Source: Chryseobacterium sp. SNU WT5
GTDB taxonomy: Bacteria > Bacteroidota > Bacteroidia > Flavobacteriales > Weeksellaceae
Direction: 5' to 3'
DNA: 64,000 nucleotides
Assembly: GCF_007362475.1 (NCBI RefSeq)
Contig: NZ_CP041687.1
Span: 2,790,001-2,854,000 of the forward strand
Shown here: positions 37,721 through 46,345 of the stretch, in pieces
How the letters are laid out: each line of letters begins with the position of its first letter
Position numbering within the stretch: the stretch's first letter is position 1
Made by a program: the position numbers and the translations under genes
Notes under the pieces: generated by a model
Database searches by the model: none
Seen by the model: the letters and a program-made list of their open reading frames with translations, nothing else
Told to the model about the DNA's origin: nothing

Positions 37721-38941
37721 ATGAAACAGATCAAATATTTATTGAAAAGGGAATTCCGGCTGTTTTTCACCAATAGAACGATGCTTTCGGTTTTCTTTTT
37801 AGCACCGGTTTTTTACGCTTTGCTTATCGGTTTTACGTATAAGTCCGGAAAGGTAGAAGATATTCCAGTCATTGTTGTGAACCACGATAATACACCGTTA
37901 TCCAATCAAGTGGTGGAAATGTTGCAGGACAGTAAAACTTTGAAAATTCTGAGTTATATTCACGAACCAGCCGATCTTAAAGATGAAACGATTAAAACAG
38001 AAGCGGCTGCAGTCATCATTATTCCAGAACGTTTTGAGGCGATGATGCTTCAGAAAAAATATCCGGAATTGAATGTGTATGTGAACACGTCTAATGTGTT
38101 AACAGCCAACTTTGCCACCAAAGCCATTCAGCAAACTTTAGGAACATTTTCTGCGGGGGCTGAAATCAAAGCTTTACAAAAACGGGGGATGAATTTTGAA
38201 TTGGCAAAAACCCAGTTTGAACCTTTCAAAGCCAATTATATTACGCTGTTTAATACGACCAGTAATTACCTTGTTTTTATGTGGCCTGCGATGATGGCGG
38301 TGATTTTACAACAGGTCATTTTACTCGCAATGGCAGTTACTTTTTCCGAAGAGTTTAAAAGAGAATCTTTCATCAAAGATTTCGCCGGAAAAGAAAAATA
38401 CGCCATTTTCGTGATGACCATTAAATGTCTCCCAATTTGGCTTTTTGCGAATTTCAATATCTTATTTTTCTATCTGTGCAGTTTGTATTTCAAGATTCCA
38501 GTGCCGGAAAACTTATGGAATTTCTTTTTATTGACTGCCGTTTTTGTCGTTGCAGCAGCAAATCTTGGAGTATTGGTGAGCATTCTGGTTCCCGATGCTT
38601 TGAAAGCTACGCAGATTTTAATGGTTATTGCGTCTCCGGCGTTCATCATCAGTGGATTTACTTGGCCAACCTCTGCGATGCCAGAATTTATAAAAAACTT
38701 TACAGCAATAATTCCATTGACACCGTATTTAGAAGCGTTGAAGATTATGGTTGTACAAAATGGAGCTGATTATCTGACTAAAAAACACTTGATTCATTTG
38801 TTTATTTTAGGATGGGTTTATTTCATTATGGGTTGGATTGCCTTGAAAATTAAAATCCATTTTCTATTTAAAAAGTACAATATCTCTGAAGATTATCAAG
38901 AAGAAATTTCTGAAGATGATAATCCTAATTTAATCATTTAG
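37721..38941 (+). CDS. ABC-2 type permease of the export operon
   Basis: The 406-residue protein has an N-terminal helix (MLSVFFLAPVFYALLIGF), a large periplasmic domain (residues about 45-180) and five C-terminal helices, as in YbhR/YhhJ-type permeases. Such permeases normally work as a pair with a cytoplasmic ATPase. Here neither a second permease nor an ATPase gene is in the operon, which closes with a strong terminator 56 bp later. The ATPase must be encoded elsewhere or the system works differently. The substrate is unknown; drugs or lipids are typical. Confidence 0.9.
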   Translation: MKQIKYLLKREFRLFFTNRTMLSVFFLAPVFYALLIGFTYKSGKVEDIPVIVVNHDNTPLSNQVVEMLQDSKTLKILSYIHEPADLKDETIKTEAAAVIIIPERFEAMMLQKKYPELNVYVNTSNVLTANFATKAIQQTLGTFSAGAEIKALQKRGMNFELAKTQFEPFKANYITLFNTTSNYLVFMWPAMMAVILQQVILLAMAVTFSEEFKRESFIKDFAGKEKYAIFVMTIKCLPIWLFANFNILFFYLCSLYFKIPVPENLWNFFLLTAVFVVAAANLGVLVSILVPDALKATQILMVIASPAFIISGFTWPTSAMPEFIKNFTAIIPLTPYLEALKIMVVQNGADYLTKKHLIHLFILGWVYFIMGWIALKIKIHFLFKKYNISEDYQEEISEDDNPNLII

Positions 38942-38996
38942 GAACATCAATTTTCAGAATTAAAGAATAACAGTTTTCATACTGTTTGTTTGTTGA

Positions 38997-39032
38997 GAGC
39001 GTCTGAACTTCGGTTCGGACGCTCTTTTTTTT
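38997..39032 (+). terminator. Strong terminator of the export operon
   Basis: Arms gagcgtctgaac and gttcggacgctc form a 12-bp stem with one G-U pair, closed by a TTCG tetraloop and followed by eight T. Confidence 0.92.
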
Positions 39033-39190
39033 GGCAGAGATTTCCGCCTTCTGTTCCCGCTCTTTTTATTGTTGTATTCGGCTCCGCTCCGATAACAATA
39101 AAAATGAGCTCCATTCAAACCGCCCAGTGTTTCGACGAATCAAATAGCAAAGCTAAACGGAGAGTCAAGTCGGGCTGCAAACCTCCCTTC
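39030..39190. repeat. Dispersed hairpin repeat, copy 3
   Basis: Arms tttttattgtt (39063-39073) and aacaataaaaa (39094-39104) are exactly complementary over 11 bp. The 20-nt loop is GC-rich (gtattcggctccgctccgat). gagctc follows, and further on cgggctgcaaacctccc, close to the tails of copies 1 and 2. Confidence 0.75.
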
Positions 39191-39472
39191 TAAAAAAAGC
39201 TATTTTTTAATTACAAATATTGAAATTAACTCAAAATTGCGTTTTAAAGTTACCGAAAAAATTTTCATTATTTGCTAAGTGAAACGCCTTTGTCTCGATC
39301 TATTTATTGTTTGAGGAATCCGGCGAACCTGGCGGTTCGCGACCTTAATTTTTTTACTGATAGAAAGAAGTACTTTGCGATCCTTGCGTTTAAATAAATT
39401 CAGAATTGACGCTGAATTCAAAATATAAACGATTTTATAATCTTTTCTTTATTTTTGTGAAAACTACACCAC
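39191..39472. repeat. Degenerate gcaaag-type repeat and small hairpin before the Crp-family gene
   Basis: This gene-free stretch holds a 7-bp hairpin (gcgaacc / ggttcgc, 39323-39340). It also holds ctttgcgatccttgcgtttaaa at 39392-39413, in two parts. The latter is the reverse of the aaacgcaa..gcaaag motif in the repeats at 5778 and 43485. No coding potential was seen. Confidence 0.45.
39450..39457 (+). promoter_or_regulatory. Candidate -7 box for the Crp-family gene
   Basis: TATTTTTG lies 15 nt before the GTG start, with no clear -33 element. Confidence 0.4.
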
Positions 39473-40033
39473 GTGAAACTCCTTGACCAAATTTCAAAAT
39501 ATATAAAGCCAGACGATGTTACCGAAGATTTTCTTAGGAACGAAACGCAAACCAAAACTTTTGCAAAAGGTGAATTATTAAGCCATCAAAATACCTACAA
39601 CCGAAATGTCTATTACATGGAAGAAGGTTTAGCGAGAACGTATTATTTTGAAAAAGGAAAGGATATTACCACCAATTTTTATTCAGAAGGAAAATCATTC
39701 GGCAGCATCGACACGATTTTCGCCAGTGTTCCTTCCATTTATAATATCGAAACTTTGGAGGAAAGTACCATAACTTTTTGTGATTACAAAAAGTTAGAAG
39801 AATTGTGTTCCGTATCTTTAACTTCTGCGAATTTCAGTCGGTTTATTTTGGGGAACTTAATGACACAGATGACCAAACGGATAAGTTCTCTACAACACAT
39901 GACGGCGAAGGAGAAATACGCTCAGCTTTTGGAAGAAAATCCAAACATCATTCTGCGTGCTCCGTTGGGAATGATTGCCACTTTTTTGGGTATTTCTCAG
40001 GAAACGCTCAGCAGAATTCGAAGCGAAATTTAA
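39473..40033 (+). CDS. Crp/Fnr-family transcription regulator
   Basis: Translation starts at a GTG (39473). The 186-residue protein has a cyclic-nucleotide-binding-type beta roll (residues about 25-115: TFAKGELLSHQNTYNRNVYY, then FYSEGKSFGSIDTI), a dimer helix and a short HTH (LGMIATFLGISQETLSRIR). No cAMP-binding RxS motif is evident, so it likely senses something else or nothing. It may regulate the neighbouring small genes, which run in the same direction, but this is position only. Confidence 0.9.
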   Translation: MKLLDQISKYIKPDDVTEDFLRNETQTKTFAKGELLSHQNTYNRNVYYMEEGLARTYYFEKGKDITTNFYSEGKSFGSIDTIFASVPSIYNIETLEESTITFCDYKKLEELCSVSLTSANFSRFILGNLMTQMTKRISSLQHMTAKEKYAQLLEENPNIILRAPLGMIATFLGISQETLSRIRSEI

Positions 40034-40059
40034 AATGTTAATATCTGCGTAAATAATTC

Positions 40060-40067
40060 TATTTTTG
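40060..40067 (+). promoter_or_regulatory. Candidate -7 box for the DUF1569 gene
   Basis: TATTTTTG lies 17 nt before the ATG. Confidence 0.38.
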
Positions 40068-40084
40068 TTATTTAATACTAAATT

Positions 40085-40540
40085 ATGCAAGACGTATTTA
40101 ATGCTCAGGAAGCGCAGCACTTTATTGACCGTATAAATAAGCTTACCCCATTCGCAATACCGGCTTGGGGGAAAATGACTGTAGACCAGATGCTGGCACA
40201 TTGCAATGTGACCTACGAAATGGTATATGAACCGCAAAAGCATAAAGCGCCAGGTGGAATTGCAAAATTTATTTTGAAAAAATTTGTAAAGCCGAAGGTT
40301 GTTGGTGAAAAAGGTTATTCTAAAAATTCTCCGACCGCACCTCAGTTTTTAATAAAGGAAAGACAGGATTATATCTTGGAAAAAAAACGGCTTATTGGTT
40401 TTATTCAAAAAACGCAACAGTTAGGTCGAGAAGCATTTGACGGAAAAGAATCCTTCTCTTTTGGGAAACTGAAAGCCCAAGAATGGAATAATATGTTTGC
40501 AAAACACTTGAATCACCACCTGGAACAATTCGGCGTTTAA
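40085..40540 (+). CDS. DUF1569 (DinB-like) protein
   Basis: The 151-residue soluble protein fits DUF1569, a DinB-like four-helix-bundle family: KLTPFAIPAWGKMTVDQMLAHCN with a His at the metal-site position, the region GEKGYSKNSPTAPQFLIKE, and the end FAKHLNHHLEQFGV with further His residues. DinB-like proteins often bind a divalent metal and use small thiols, but the function of this family is not established. It belongs to a run of small genes that begins after the Crp-type regulator. Confidence 0.85.
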   Translation: MQDVFNAQEAQHFIDRINKLTPFAIPAWGKMTVDQMLAHCNVTYEMVYEPQKHKAPGGIAKFILKKFVKPKVVGEKGYSKNSPTAPQFLIKERQDYILEKKRLIGFIQKTQQLGREAFDGKESFSFGKLKAQEWNNMFAKHLNHHLEQFGV

Positions 40541-40572
40541 AGAATAAAATAGGAAAACACAAAACAAGATTT

Positions 40573-40965
40573 ATGAAAAAACTTACCTTTATCTTTTTGC
40601 TCATAAGCAGTTTTGCTTTCTCGCAGATGCCCAATATTTCCAGTGTTTGGATGAACAATTCTCAACCTTATTTGGGAAGCATTAGTTCTGAGAAAATACC
40701 GATGAAGGTGAAAATTAATATCTCTGAACAAGATAAAAAAAATGATCAGGAATATTTTCTTTCCGGTTTTACTTTGGTAGGAAACACCAATACCAAATTC
40801 GAAGGAAAGTTGAAAATTACCAAATACAAAGCCGGAAAGAAAAGAAATACCGTTTTCGGCGAATATGAACTCGTCGAAGAAAATAAAGGAAAACATTCTG
40901 GGATATTGAAAGGGAAATTTGTCTATACTTTTATTTGGAATAAGAAAACAGAGAAAATTGAATAG
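40573..40965 (+). CDS. Secreted protein of unknown function, possibly truncated by TAG
   Basis: The signal peptide (MKKLTFIFLLISSFAFSQ) precedes a 112-residue beta-rich protein (MKVKINISEQDKKND, FEGKLKITKYKAGKK, VFGEYELVEENKGKH, KGKFVYTFIW). It stops at TAG 40963-40965. The same frame continues with QFIQFFGNWNSYDGAMTYQT and NWRN to a TAA at 41038. This looks like the true last beta strands of the domain (a GxWxSYD-type pattern). As with the methyltransferase at 4586, one base change to TAG may have shortened the protein, here by 24 residues. The function is unknown. Confidence 0.75.
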   Translation: MKKLTFIFLLISSFAFSQMPNISSVWMNNSQPYLGSISSEKIPMKVKINISEQDKKNDQEYFLSGFTLVGNTNTKFEGKLKITKYKAGKKRNTVFGEYELVEENKGKHSGILKGKFVYTFIWNKKTEKIE

Positions 40966-41058
40966 CAGTTCATTCAATTTTTTGGAAACTGGAATAGTTA
41001 TGATGGAGCTATGACCTACCAAACCAACTGGAGAAATTAATAATTTAAATATAAAATA

Positions 41059-41505
41059 ATGGCAACAGTAAATCCTTATCTAATGTTTGATGGAAAATGC
41101 AAAGAAGCATTTGATTTTTATAAAGATGCTTTCGGAAAAGACTTTGCAGATATTAATTTTTTTGGTGATATGCCGCCACAGGAAGACATGCCGCCTTTAT
41201 CGGAAGCGCAAAAAGGAATGGTCATGCATGTAAGATTAGAAATCTCGGCAGAAACCATATTGTTTGGAAGTGATATTTTCCCTGGAACACCTGGCTTTAA
41301 ACATGGCGATAATTATGCAGTTTCGCTCAATGCAGATTCTCGCGAAGAAGCTACTAATTTATTTACCAAATTATCCGAGGGTGGAACGGTAACAATGCCT
41401 TTAGTTGATACCTTTTGGGGCGCTTATTTTGGGATGTGGAAAGATAAATTCGGTATCGATTGGATGGTGAATTATGACGATCCAGCGAAAGTTCAGGCAG
41501 ATTAA
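41059..41505 (+). CDS. VOC-superfamily (PhnB-like) protein
   Basis: The 148-residue protein has the two beta-alpha-beta-beta-beta units of the vicinal oxygen chelate fold: VNPYLMFDGKCKEAFDFYKDAFG in the first and NYAVSLNADSREEATNLF then WGAYFGMWKDKFGIDWMVNY in the second. The PhnB subgroup has no single known reaction. Members resemble glyoxalase or bleomycin-resistance proteins but lack some metal ligands. It is cytoplasmic. A weak 8-bp hairpin (41548-41570) follows without a clear T run. Confidence 0.9.
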   Translation: MATVNPYLMFDGKCKEAFDFYKDAFGKDFADINFFGDMPPQEDMPPLSEAQKGMVMHVRLEISAETILFGSDIFPGTPGFKHGDNYAVSLNADSREEATNLFTKLSEGGTVTMPLVDTFWGAYFGMWKDKFGIDWMVNYDDPAKVQAD

Positions 41506-41642
41506 TTTTAGGAGCAACAATAATTTCGGTTTGTGTAAAAACCAGTCGTCTCGTTTTAGATACGAGGCGCACTTTGTTTGCTTAATTCTTTAGATTATCT
41601 GAAATTAATATTTAGAATAAAATTTAGTTTTTCTTTTTAAAA

Positions 41643-42044
41643 ATGATCGCAATGAAATTTACTTTAGAACAAATCACCGAAACTCAAACAAAAAGTAGAA
41701 ATATATTTCCGGTATTAATTCAGCAATTTAAAATATTGGGAGTTGATCAATTTATCACTTTTGTTTCCGATGGACATACCGATTATTTTGATGATGAAAA
41801 AGAAAAAATTACTTCAGAAGGTTCACAAGATCTTGTAATTTCTGATAATACCAATGCAGGAAAATTCATCGAGCGATTAAAATTACATCAAAATGGTGAA
41901 ACTGATTATGCAAGTTTTTGTAATGACTGCGCAGAAAATGGGATTGACAATTGGATTGTAGATTTGCAAAAAATGACTTGCACGTATTATGACAAAAGCG
42001 GAAACGAAACACTAGTGGAAAAAGTACCTAATATTTCTCTTTAA
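41643..42044 (+). CDS. DUF1398 protein
   Basis: The 133-residue protein matches DUF1398 (YbcV-like): KFTLEQITETQTKSRN, then FVSDGHTDYFD, FIERLKLHQNGETDYASFCN and GIDNWIVDLQKMTCTYYD. The start may be the ATG at 41643 or the one three codons on. The family is widespread but uncharacterised; some members are annotated as phage-related without strong reason. A long bidirectional terminator follows, shared with the thiolase gene. Confidence 0.85.
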   Translation: MIAMKFTLEQITETQTKSRNIFPVLIQQFKILGVDQFITFVSDGHTDYFDDEKEKITSEGSQDLVISDNTNAGKFIERLKLHQNGETDYASFCNDCAENGIDNWIVDLQKMTCTYYDKSGNETLVEKVPNISL

Positions 42045-42053
42045 TACAAAATG

Positions 42054-42095
42054 AAAAACCCTTTCAGTCTTTTAAAGATTGAAAGGGTTTTTTAA
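42054..42095. terminator. Bidirectional terminator between DUF1398 and thiolase genes
   Basis: Arms aaaaaccctttca and tgaaagggttttt pair over 13 bp, and the inner part (gtctt / aagat) can extend the stem. T and A runs at the two ends serve both convergent genes. Confidence 0.88.
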
Positions 42096-42110
42096 ATAAA
42101 TTGGATAAAT

Positions 42111-43325
42111 TTAGATATTTACATTCTCCAGAATAATTGCATAACCTTGTCCGACCCCAATACACATCGTAGCCAAGGCATATTTCTTTCCAGTCTTTTG
42201 AAGTTCTAAAGCAGCAGAGTAAGTGATTCTGGTTCCACTCATTCCAAGTGGATGACCGAGCGCAATTGCGCCACCATTTACGTTGACTCTCGCATCATTA
42301 TTTGCGAGTCCGAGTTCTTTTAAACACGCAATACTTTGAGAAGCAAAAGCTTCATTCAGTTCGATAATGTCGATTTGATCCAAGGTTAAGTTTGCTCTTT
42401 TCAAAGCTAATTTAGTAGCTTCAACCGGACCGATTCCCATAATTCTAGGCTCAACTCCAACTACCGCAGAACTCAATATTTTAGCCATTGGCTTTAAATT
42501 GTAATTTTTCACCGCATCATCAGAAGCAACGATTACAGCAGCTGCACCGTCATTTAATCCAGAAGCATTTCCGGCAGTTACGGTTCCGTTTTCTTTAATG
42601 AAAGCGGCTCTTAATTTTCCTAAAATTTCTAAAGTGGAAGTAGGTTTGATGAACTCATCTTTATTGATTACTACCGCTTCACCTTTTCTTTGTGGGATTT
42701 TGATGTCAGATATTTCTTCTGCCAATCTCCCTGATTCCTGGGCTTTCGTGGCTTTCATTTGAGAATGTAAAGCAAACTCATCTTGTTCTTCCCGAGAGAT
42801 TTTATACAGTTCAGCAAGATTTTCAGCGGTTTTTCCCATGGCATCGATTCCGTAGGTTTTTTCCATTTGAGGATTGATAAATCGCCACCCAAAACTTGAA
42901 TCATACATTTTTTGATCGGTTGCAAATCCGCTTTCCGATTTCGAGATTACGTAAGGTCCACGTGACATTCCTTCAACTCCGCCGGAAATAAATAAATCTC
43001 CTTCACCTGAACGAATAGCTCGCATTGCCTGTACAATGGAACTCATTCCAGATGCACACAGTCTATTCACTGTTTCACCGGGAACATTAATAGGAATTCC
43101 GGCAAGAAGCAAAGCCATTCTCGCAATATTACGATTGTCTTCACCCGCTTGGTTTGCGCAACCAATGATCACATCATCAATTTTATCTAAAGGTAAATCT
43201 GGATTTTTTTCAATTAAGCTTTTAAGGACAGAAGCCATTAAATCATCCGTTCTCACTGCAGCCAAACTTCCTTTAAAATTTCCGATTGCGGAACGGGTTC
43301 CGTCGATAATATATGCGTTGTTCAT
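42111..43325 (-). CDS. Acetyl-CoA C-acyltransferase (thiolase)
   Basis: The start at 43325 (MNNAYIIDGTRSAIGNFKGS) is chosen over upstream codons because it matches the conserved thiolase beginning. The 404-residue protein has the nucleophile Cys in NRLCASGMSSIVQAM, the GGVEGMSRGPY loop, and the catalytic NEAFASQ, GGAIALGHPLG and CIGVGQG motifs. It cleaves 3-ketoacyl-CoA with CoA, or runs in reverse. The PcaF/FadA/PaaJ subfamily cannot be fixed. It is isolated, so beta-oxidation or aromatic-acid breakdown are both possible. Confidence 0.93.
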   Translation of the reverse strand: MNNAYIIDGTRSAIGNFKGSLAAVRTDDLMASVLKSLIEKNPDLPLDKIDDVIIGCANQAGEDNRNIARMALLLAGIPINVPGETVNRLCASGMSSIVQAMRAIRSGEGDLFISGGVEGMSRGPYVISKSESGFATDQKMYDSSFGWRFINPQMEKTYGIDAMGKTAENLAELYKISREEQDEFALHSQMKATKAQESGRLAEEISDIKIPQRKGEAVVINKDEFIKPTSTLEILGKLRAAFIKENGTVTAGNASGLNDGAAAVIVASDDAVKNYNLKPMAKILSSAVVGVEPRIMGIGPVEATKLALKRANLTLDQIDIIELNEAFASQSIACLKELGLANNDARVNVNGGAIALGHPLGMSGTRITYSAALELQKTGKKYALATMCIGVGQGYAIILENVNI

Positions 43326-43484
43326 TTTTAAGATTTTAATGAGCGTAAATTTAAGAAAATAAAAAAGACTCTTATAATAGTAAGTTTTTACTTGTTTGTT
43401 TCTCACAAAATAATCAAATCGTTAGTTGATAAGCAGAAATAAAACTTGATTATGTATTGAATATCCTATTGGAATTTAATTTTT

Positions 43485-43650
43485 AATGTATACCGTTTTC
43501 AATCATGTTGCAAATTTTAAACGCAATCCCGATAGCCACCGGCACGCAAAGATTTAATTACAAAAATGCTGTTTTACAGGCTTTTTTGAGTTTTGCAAAG
43601 GCATTTCATTAAGCAAAGTTCGCAGAGAAAATACAGTAATGATGATTTGA
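43485..43650 (+). repeat. Dispersed intergenic repeat, copy B
   Basis: This 166-bp stretch aligns with 5778-5930 in the same orientation. It lies in the 544-bp spacer between the thiolase and kinase genes, which otherwise shows no gene. It carries aaacgcaa and gcacgcaaag in the middle, suggesting it is the better-preserved copy of a gcaaag-type repeat. Confidence 0.8.
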
Positions 43651-43869
43651 GAATATACCATTTAATTTTCTCTTAAAATTCGAGAATATGTTTTCTGGAT
43701 GCGAAATTATTTTAAACTCATTTCCTTTCAAAAAATTGACTTTCTTTGATTGAAATTTAATTTTAAGAGTAATTTTTACCGGTTCGGCCGATTCTTTGCT
43801 GTGATGCTCCTTTTTTGCACAGGTTTAAATAGCAAAAGTTTCAATAAATTCTTCTTGGTAAATAATTGA

Positions 43870-45573
43870 ATGTTTTATAAAATAAAATACAGACAACTTA
43901 TTCATTACTCGCTAATTGCATGCGCTTTATGTATTCAATTAATCATTGCAATATTTATGTATAATGAATATTTTAATGGGAAAAAGTTAGATGTAATTGA
44001 GCATAAACTTCAGGAAACGCGGGTTCTGAAAAGCTTAATGGAGGATTCGCGGCAAGATCTTTTGAGTGCGCAAAATAATCTGCAAAAATATGTTTTTGAT
44101 AATAAGAAGCAACATTTGGAGGCTTACTTCGAGTCTTTAAGGAATTTGAATAAAAATTTAGATAGTATCAGTGCTTACAAAAATATAAATCCTTCCCTAA
44201 AAAATTTCATCGACTCAAGAAAGGATGAATTGTCAAAACTTCCCGATCTCGAAAAAACGATCGGTTCTGTTTATAAGGAATTTAAAAAACCAGTAACAAA
44301 GAAAGTTCCTTTTAAAATAAAAGATTTCAAAGTCAAAAGTATTTCTAAAAAACAAGATACCAAAATTGAATATAGTTTAGACAGTGTTGAAAAAAAGAGT
44401 CTGGTTTCCAGATTGAAAGATGCTGTTAATAATGATGTAAAAGTTCAGCGTGAGGTACTGGTGATTTCGACTAAATCTGGTGATTCCGTCAATACCAAGA
44501 AAATCAACAAAGATATCGACAGTATCATCACAGGTGTAAATAATCATTATGCAAATGAAATAAAGAAATACGAATCTGGTCTTGATCAGTCACAGACCAA
44601 GAATAACAATTTGTATCGTATTTATGATGAGCTTATTGTTTACAGTAATAATTGGATGGGAATTTACAATATTGCCATAAGTGATTTCAGCAATGATCTA
44701 GAAAAACAATTCTATGAACAAAATTCTGTCAACAATAAAATACGAAAATATGCGGTCTTAGGCTTGATGTTATTGATGTTCTTAATTTTGATACTGATCG
44801 TTTACTACAACAGACAATCACAGCGATATGAGAAAGAACTCAAAATTGCCTACGAAGAAATTAATAAAAACCTTAATTTTAAGAATAAAATTTTGGGAAT
44901 GTTAAGTCATGAAATACGTTCTCCTTTAAAAATTATCAATATTTTCATCGATAGAATTAGCAAAAAAACAAATGATGATACGATTGCAGATTATTTGAAA
45001 TCGATAAAATTTACGAATAATTCATTATTAATTCAGGCCAACCAAATTCTGGAATACACCAAAAATCAGGAAAAACAAGTTGAATTAAAACCTATCGAAT
45101 TTAACCTTCGAAATGAAATAGAAGCCATACTTCATGCATTTCAACCTTATATAGAATCGAAAAATAATATTTTTAAAGCGAAAAATGGCATTAATCCTGA
45201 AACAACTGTTCTCGCTGATAATATTAAAATTCATCAGGTTTTCATCAATATTTTAGGTAACGCCAATAAGTTTACAGAAAATGGTGAAATTAAAGTAAAT
45301 ATTGAAACTTCCTCTATTGATGAAAAACGACTGAGACTCAATGTCAAGGTTTCCGATACTGGAGCAGGTATTTCAAAATCGGATATTAAAAAAATATTTG
45401 AACCTTATTTTCAAGGTGTGATTTCTGATGAAATTGATAATCTGGGAGCAGGTTTAGGTTTAAATTTATGCAAAGAAATCATCGATCTTTTCCAGGGAAA
45501 TATTTCTGCAGAAAGCACGTTGGGAAAAGGAACAACTGTATCTTTCGCCATTAATCTGAATATCGTAAAATGA
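43870..45573 (+). CDS. Membrane sensor histidine kinase
   Basis: Two membrane helices (residues about 11-31 and 296-316) flank a 260-residue extracytoplasmic sensor domain with long helices. The cytoplasmic part has the HisKA H-box MLSHEIRSPLKI (His near 346), an N-box with INILGNANKFTENG near 455, DTGAGIS near 496 and GAGLGLNLCKEII near 526. It autophosphorylates and passes phosphate to the response regulator encoded next, with a 4-bp (ATGA) gene overlap. The signal is unknown. A glycosyltransferase gene follows the pair and may be a target. Confidence 0.94.
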   Translation: MFYKIKYRQLIHYSLIACALCIQLIIAIFMYNEYFNGKKLDVIEHKLQETRVLKSLMEDSRQDLLSAQNNLQKYVFDNKKQHLEAYFESLRNLNKNLDSISAYKNINPSLKNFIDSRKDELSKLPDLEKTIGSVYKEFKKPVTKKVPFKIKDFKVKSISKKQDTKIEYSLDSVEKKSLVSRLKDAVNNDVKVQREVLVISTKSGDSVNTKKINKDIDSIITGVNNHYANEIKKYESGLDQSQTKNNNLYRIYDELIVYSNNWMGIYNIAISDFSNDLEKQFYEQNSVNNKIRKYAVLGLMLLMFLILILIVYYNRQSQRYEKELKIAYEEINKNLNFKNKILGMLSHEIRSPLKIINIFIDRISKKTNDDTIADYLKSIKFTNNSLLIQANQILEYTKNQEKQVELKPIEFNLRNEIEAILHAFQPYIESKNNIFKAKNGINPETTVLADNIKIHQVFINILGNANKFTENGEIKVNIETSSIDEKRLRLNVKVSDTGAGISKSDIKKIFEPYFQGVISDEIDNLGAGLGLNLCKEIIDLFQGNISAESTLGKGTTVSFAINLNIVK

Positions 45574-46220
45574 ACAAATCCGAAAATAAACCAATAAAAA
45601 TTTTACTAGGAGATGATCACCATATCGTGCGACAAGGTATTCATTTTGTTATCGAAGATATCGTGGCAGATGCGGAAATCATTCATGCAGCCAGTTTGGA
45701 ACAGATTCTTGATCAAATAAAATCTAATCCTGTAGAGTTCGCTTTTTTAGATGCGCAGTTTCCCGATGGTAATTCTCTTTCTATTGTGGCGGAAATTAAG
45801 CGGTTGCAACCTGAGATCAAAATTTTAATTTTCACCAGTTTCGAGGAAGAAAACTATTCTTTAAAGTTTATTAAAGAAGGTGCTGATGGCTTTCTGAGTA
45901 AGATGAGCGAAGAAGCTGAGATCCAAAATGCAATACGCGAAATAATTGAAAATGGAACATATTTGCCGCCTTTTACCCAAAAAATGCTGCAATTCTCCGA
46001 TGAGCATATTGCACTCTTAAATCCTTTGAATCAACTGACAGAAAGAGAATTAGAAATTGCTATGATGTACGCCAAAGGTTACGGTAATCTGGAAATTGCA
46101 AATAGTTTAGCGCTTCGTCAAAATACGATCAGCACGTTTAAAAAAAGAATTTTTGATAAACTGAAAATAACCACATTAGTTGAGTTAATAGACTTAATTA
46201 GAATCCATCATGATATCTAA
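45570..46220 (+). CDS. NarL/LuxR-type response regulator
   Basis: The 216-residue protein has a receiver domain with acidic residues at 15-16 and the phosphoacceptor Asp61 (FAFLDAQFPDG). A LuxR-type HTH at about 150-195 follows (LTERELEIAMMYAKGYGNLE, then TISTFKKRIFDKL). It is coupled to the preceding histidine kinase by a 4-bp overlap. It would bind DNA as a dimer when phosphorylated. The targets are not known; the polysaccharide glycosyltransferase 125 bp downstream is a candidate. Confidence 0.94.
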   Translation: MNKSENKPIKILLGDDHHIVRQGIHFVIEDIVADAEIIHAASLEQILDQIKSNPVEFAFLDAQFPDGNSLSIVAEIKRLQPEIKILIFTSFEEENYSLKFIKEGADGFLSKMSEEAEIQNAIREIIENGTYLPPFTQKMLQFSDEHIALLNPLNQLTERELEIAMMYAKGYGNLEIANSLALRQNTISTFKKRIFDKLKITTLVELIDLIRIHHDI

Positions 46221-46345
46221 ATCTTTGTTCCGTAGATAAATATCTACACGACCATCGACAAACATCGACTCCTATTTTCCTATAAAAAAATTCCTTTCCC
46301 TTTACTTTGTATTTGACTTTAACAACAACTATAAAGTTTAGGAAA

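Noticed and set aside
38990-39193. Small plus-strand ORF after the export operon
   Set aside because: It begins inside the terminator stem and is made of the hairpin repeat; composition is not gene-like.
39805-40041. Alternative-frame ORF in the Crp-family gene
   Set aside because: It is a shadow of the real HTH-coding frame, with no start context and a non-protein-like composition.
41548-41570. Terminator after the VOC gene
   Set aside because: The 8-bp hairpin has no clear T run, so it is mentioned only with the gene.
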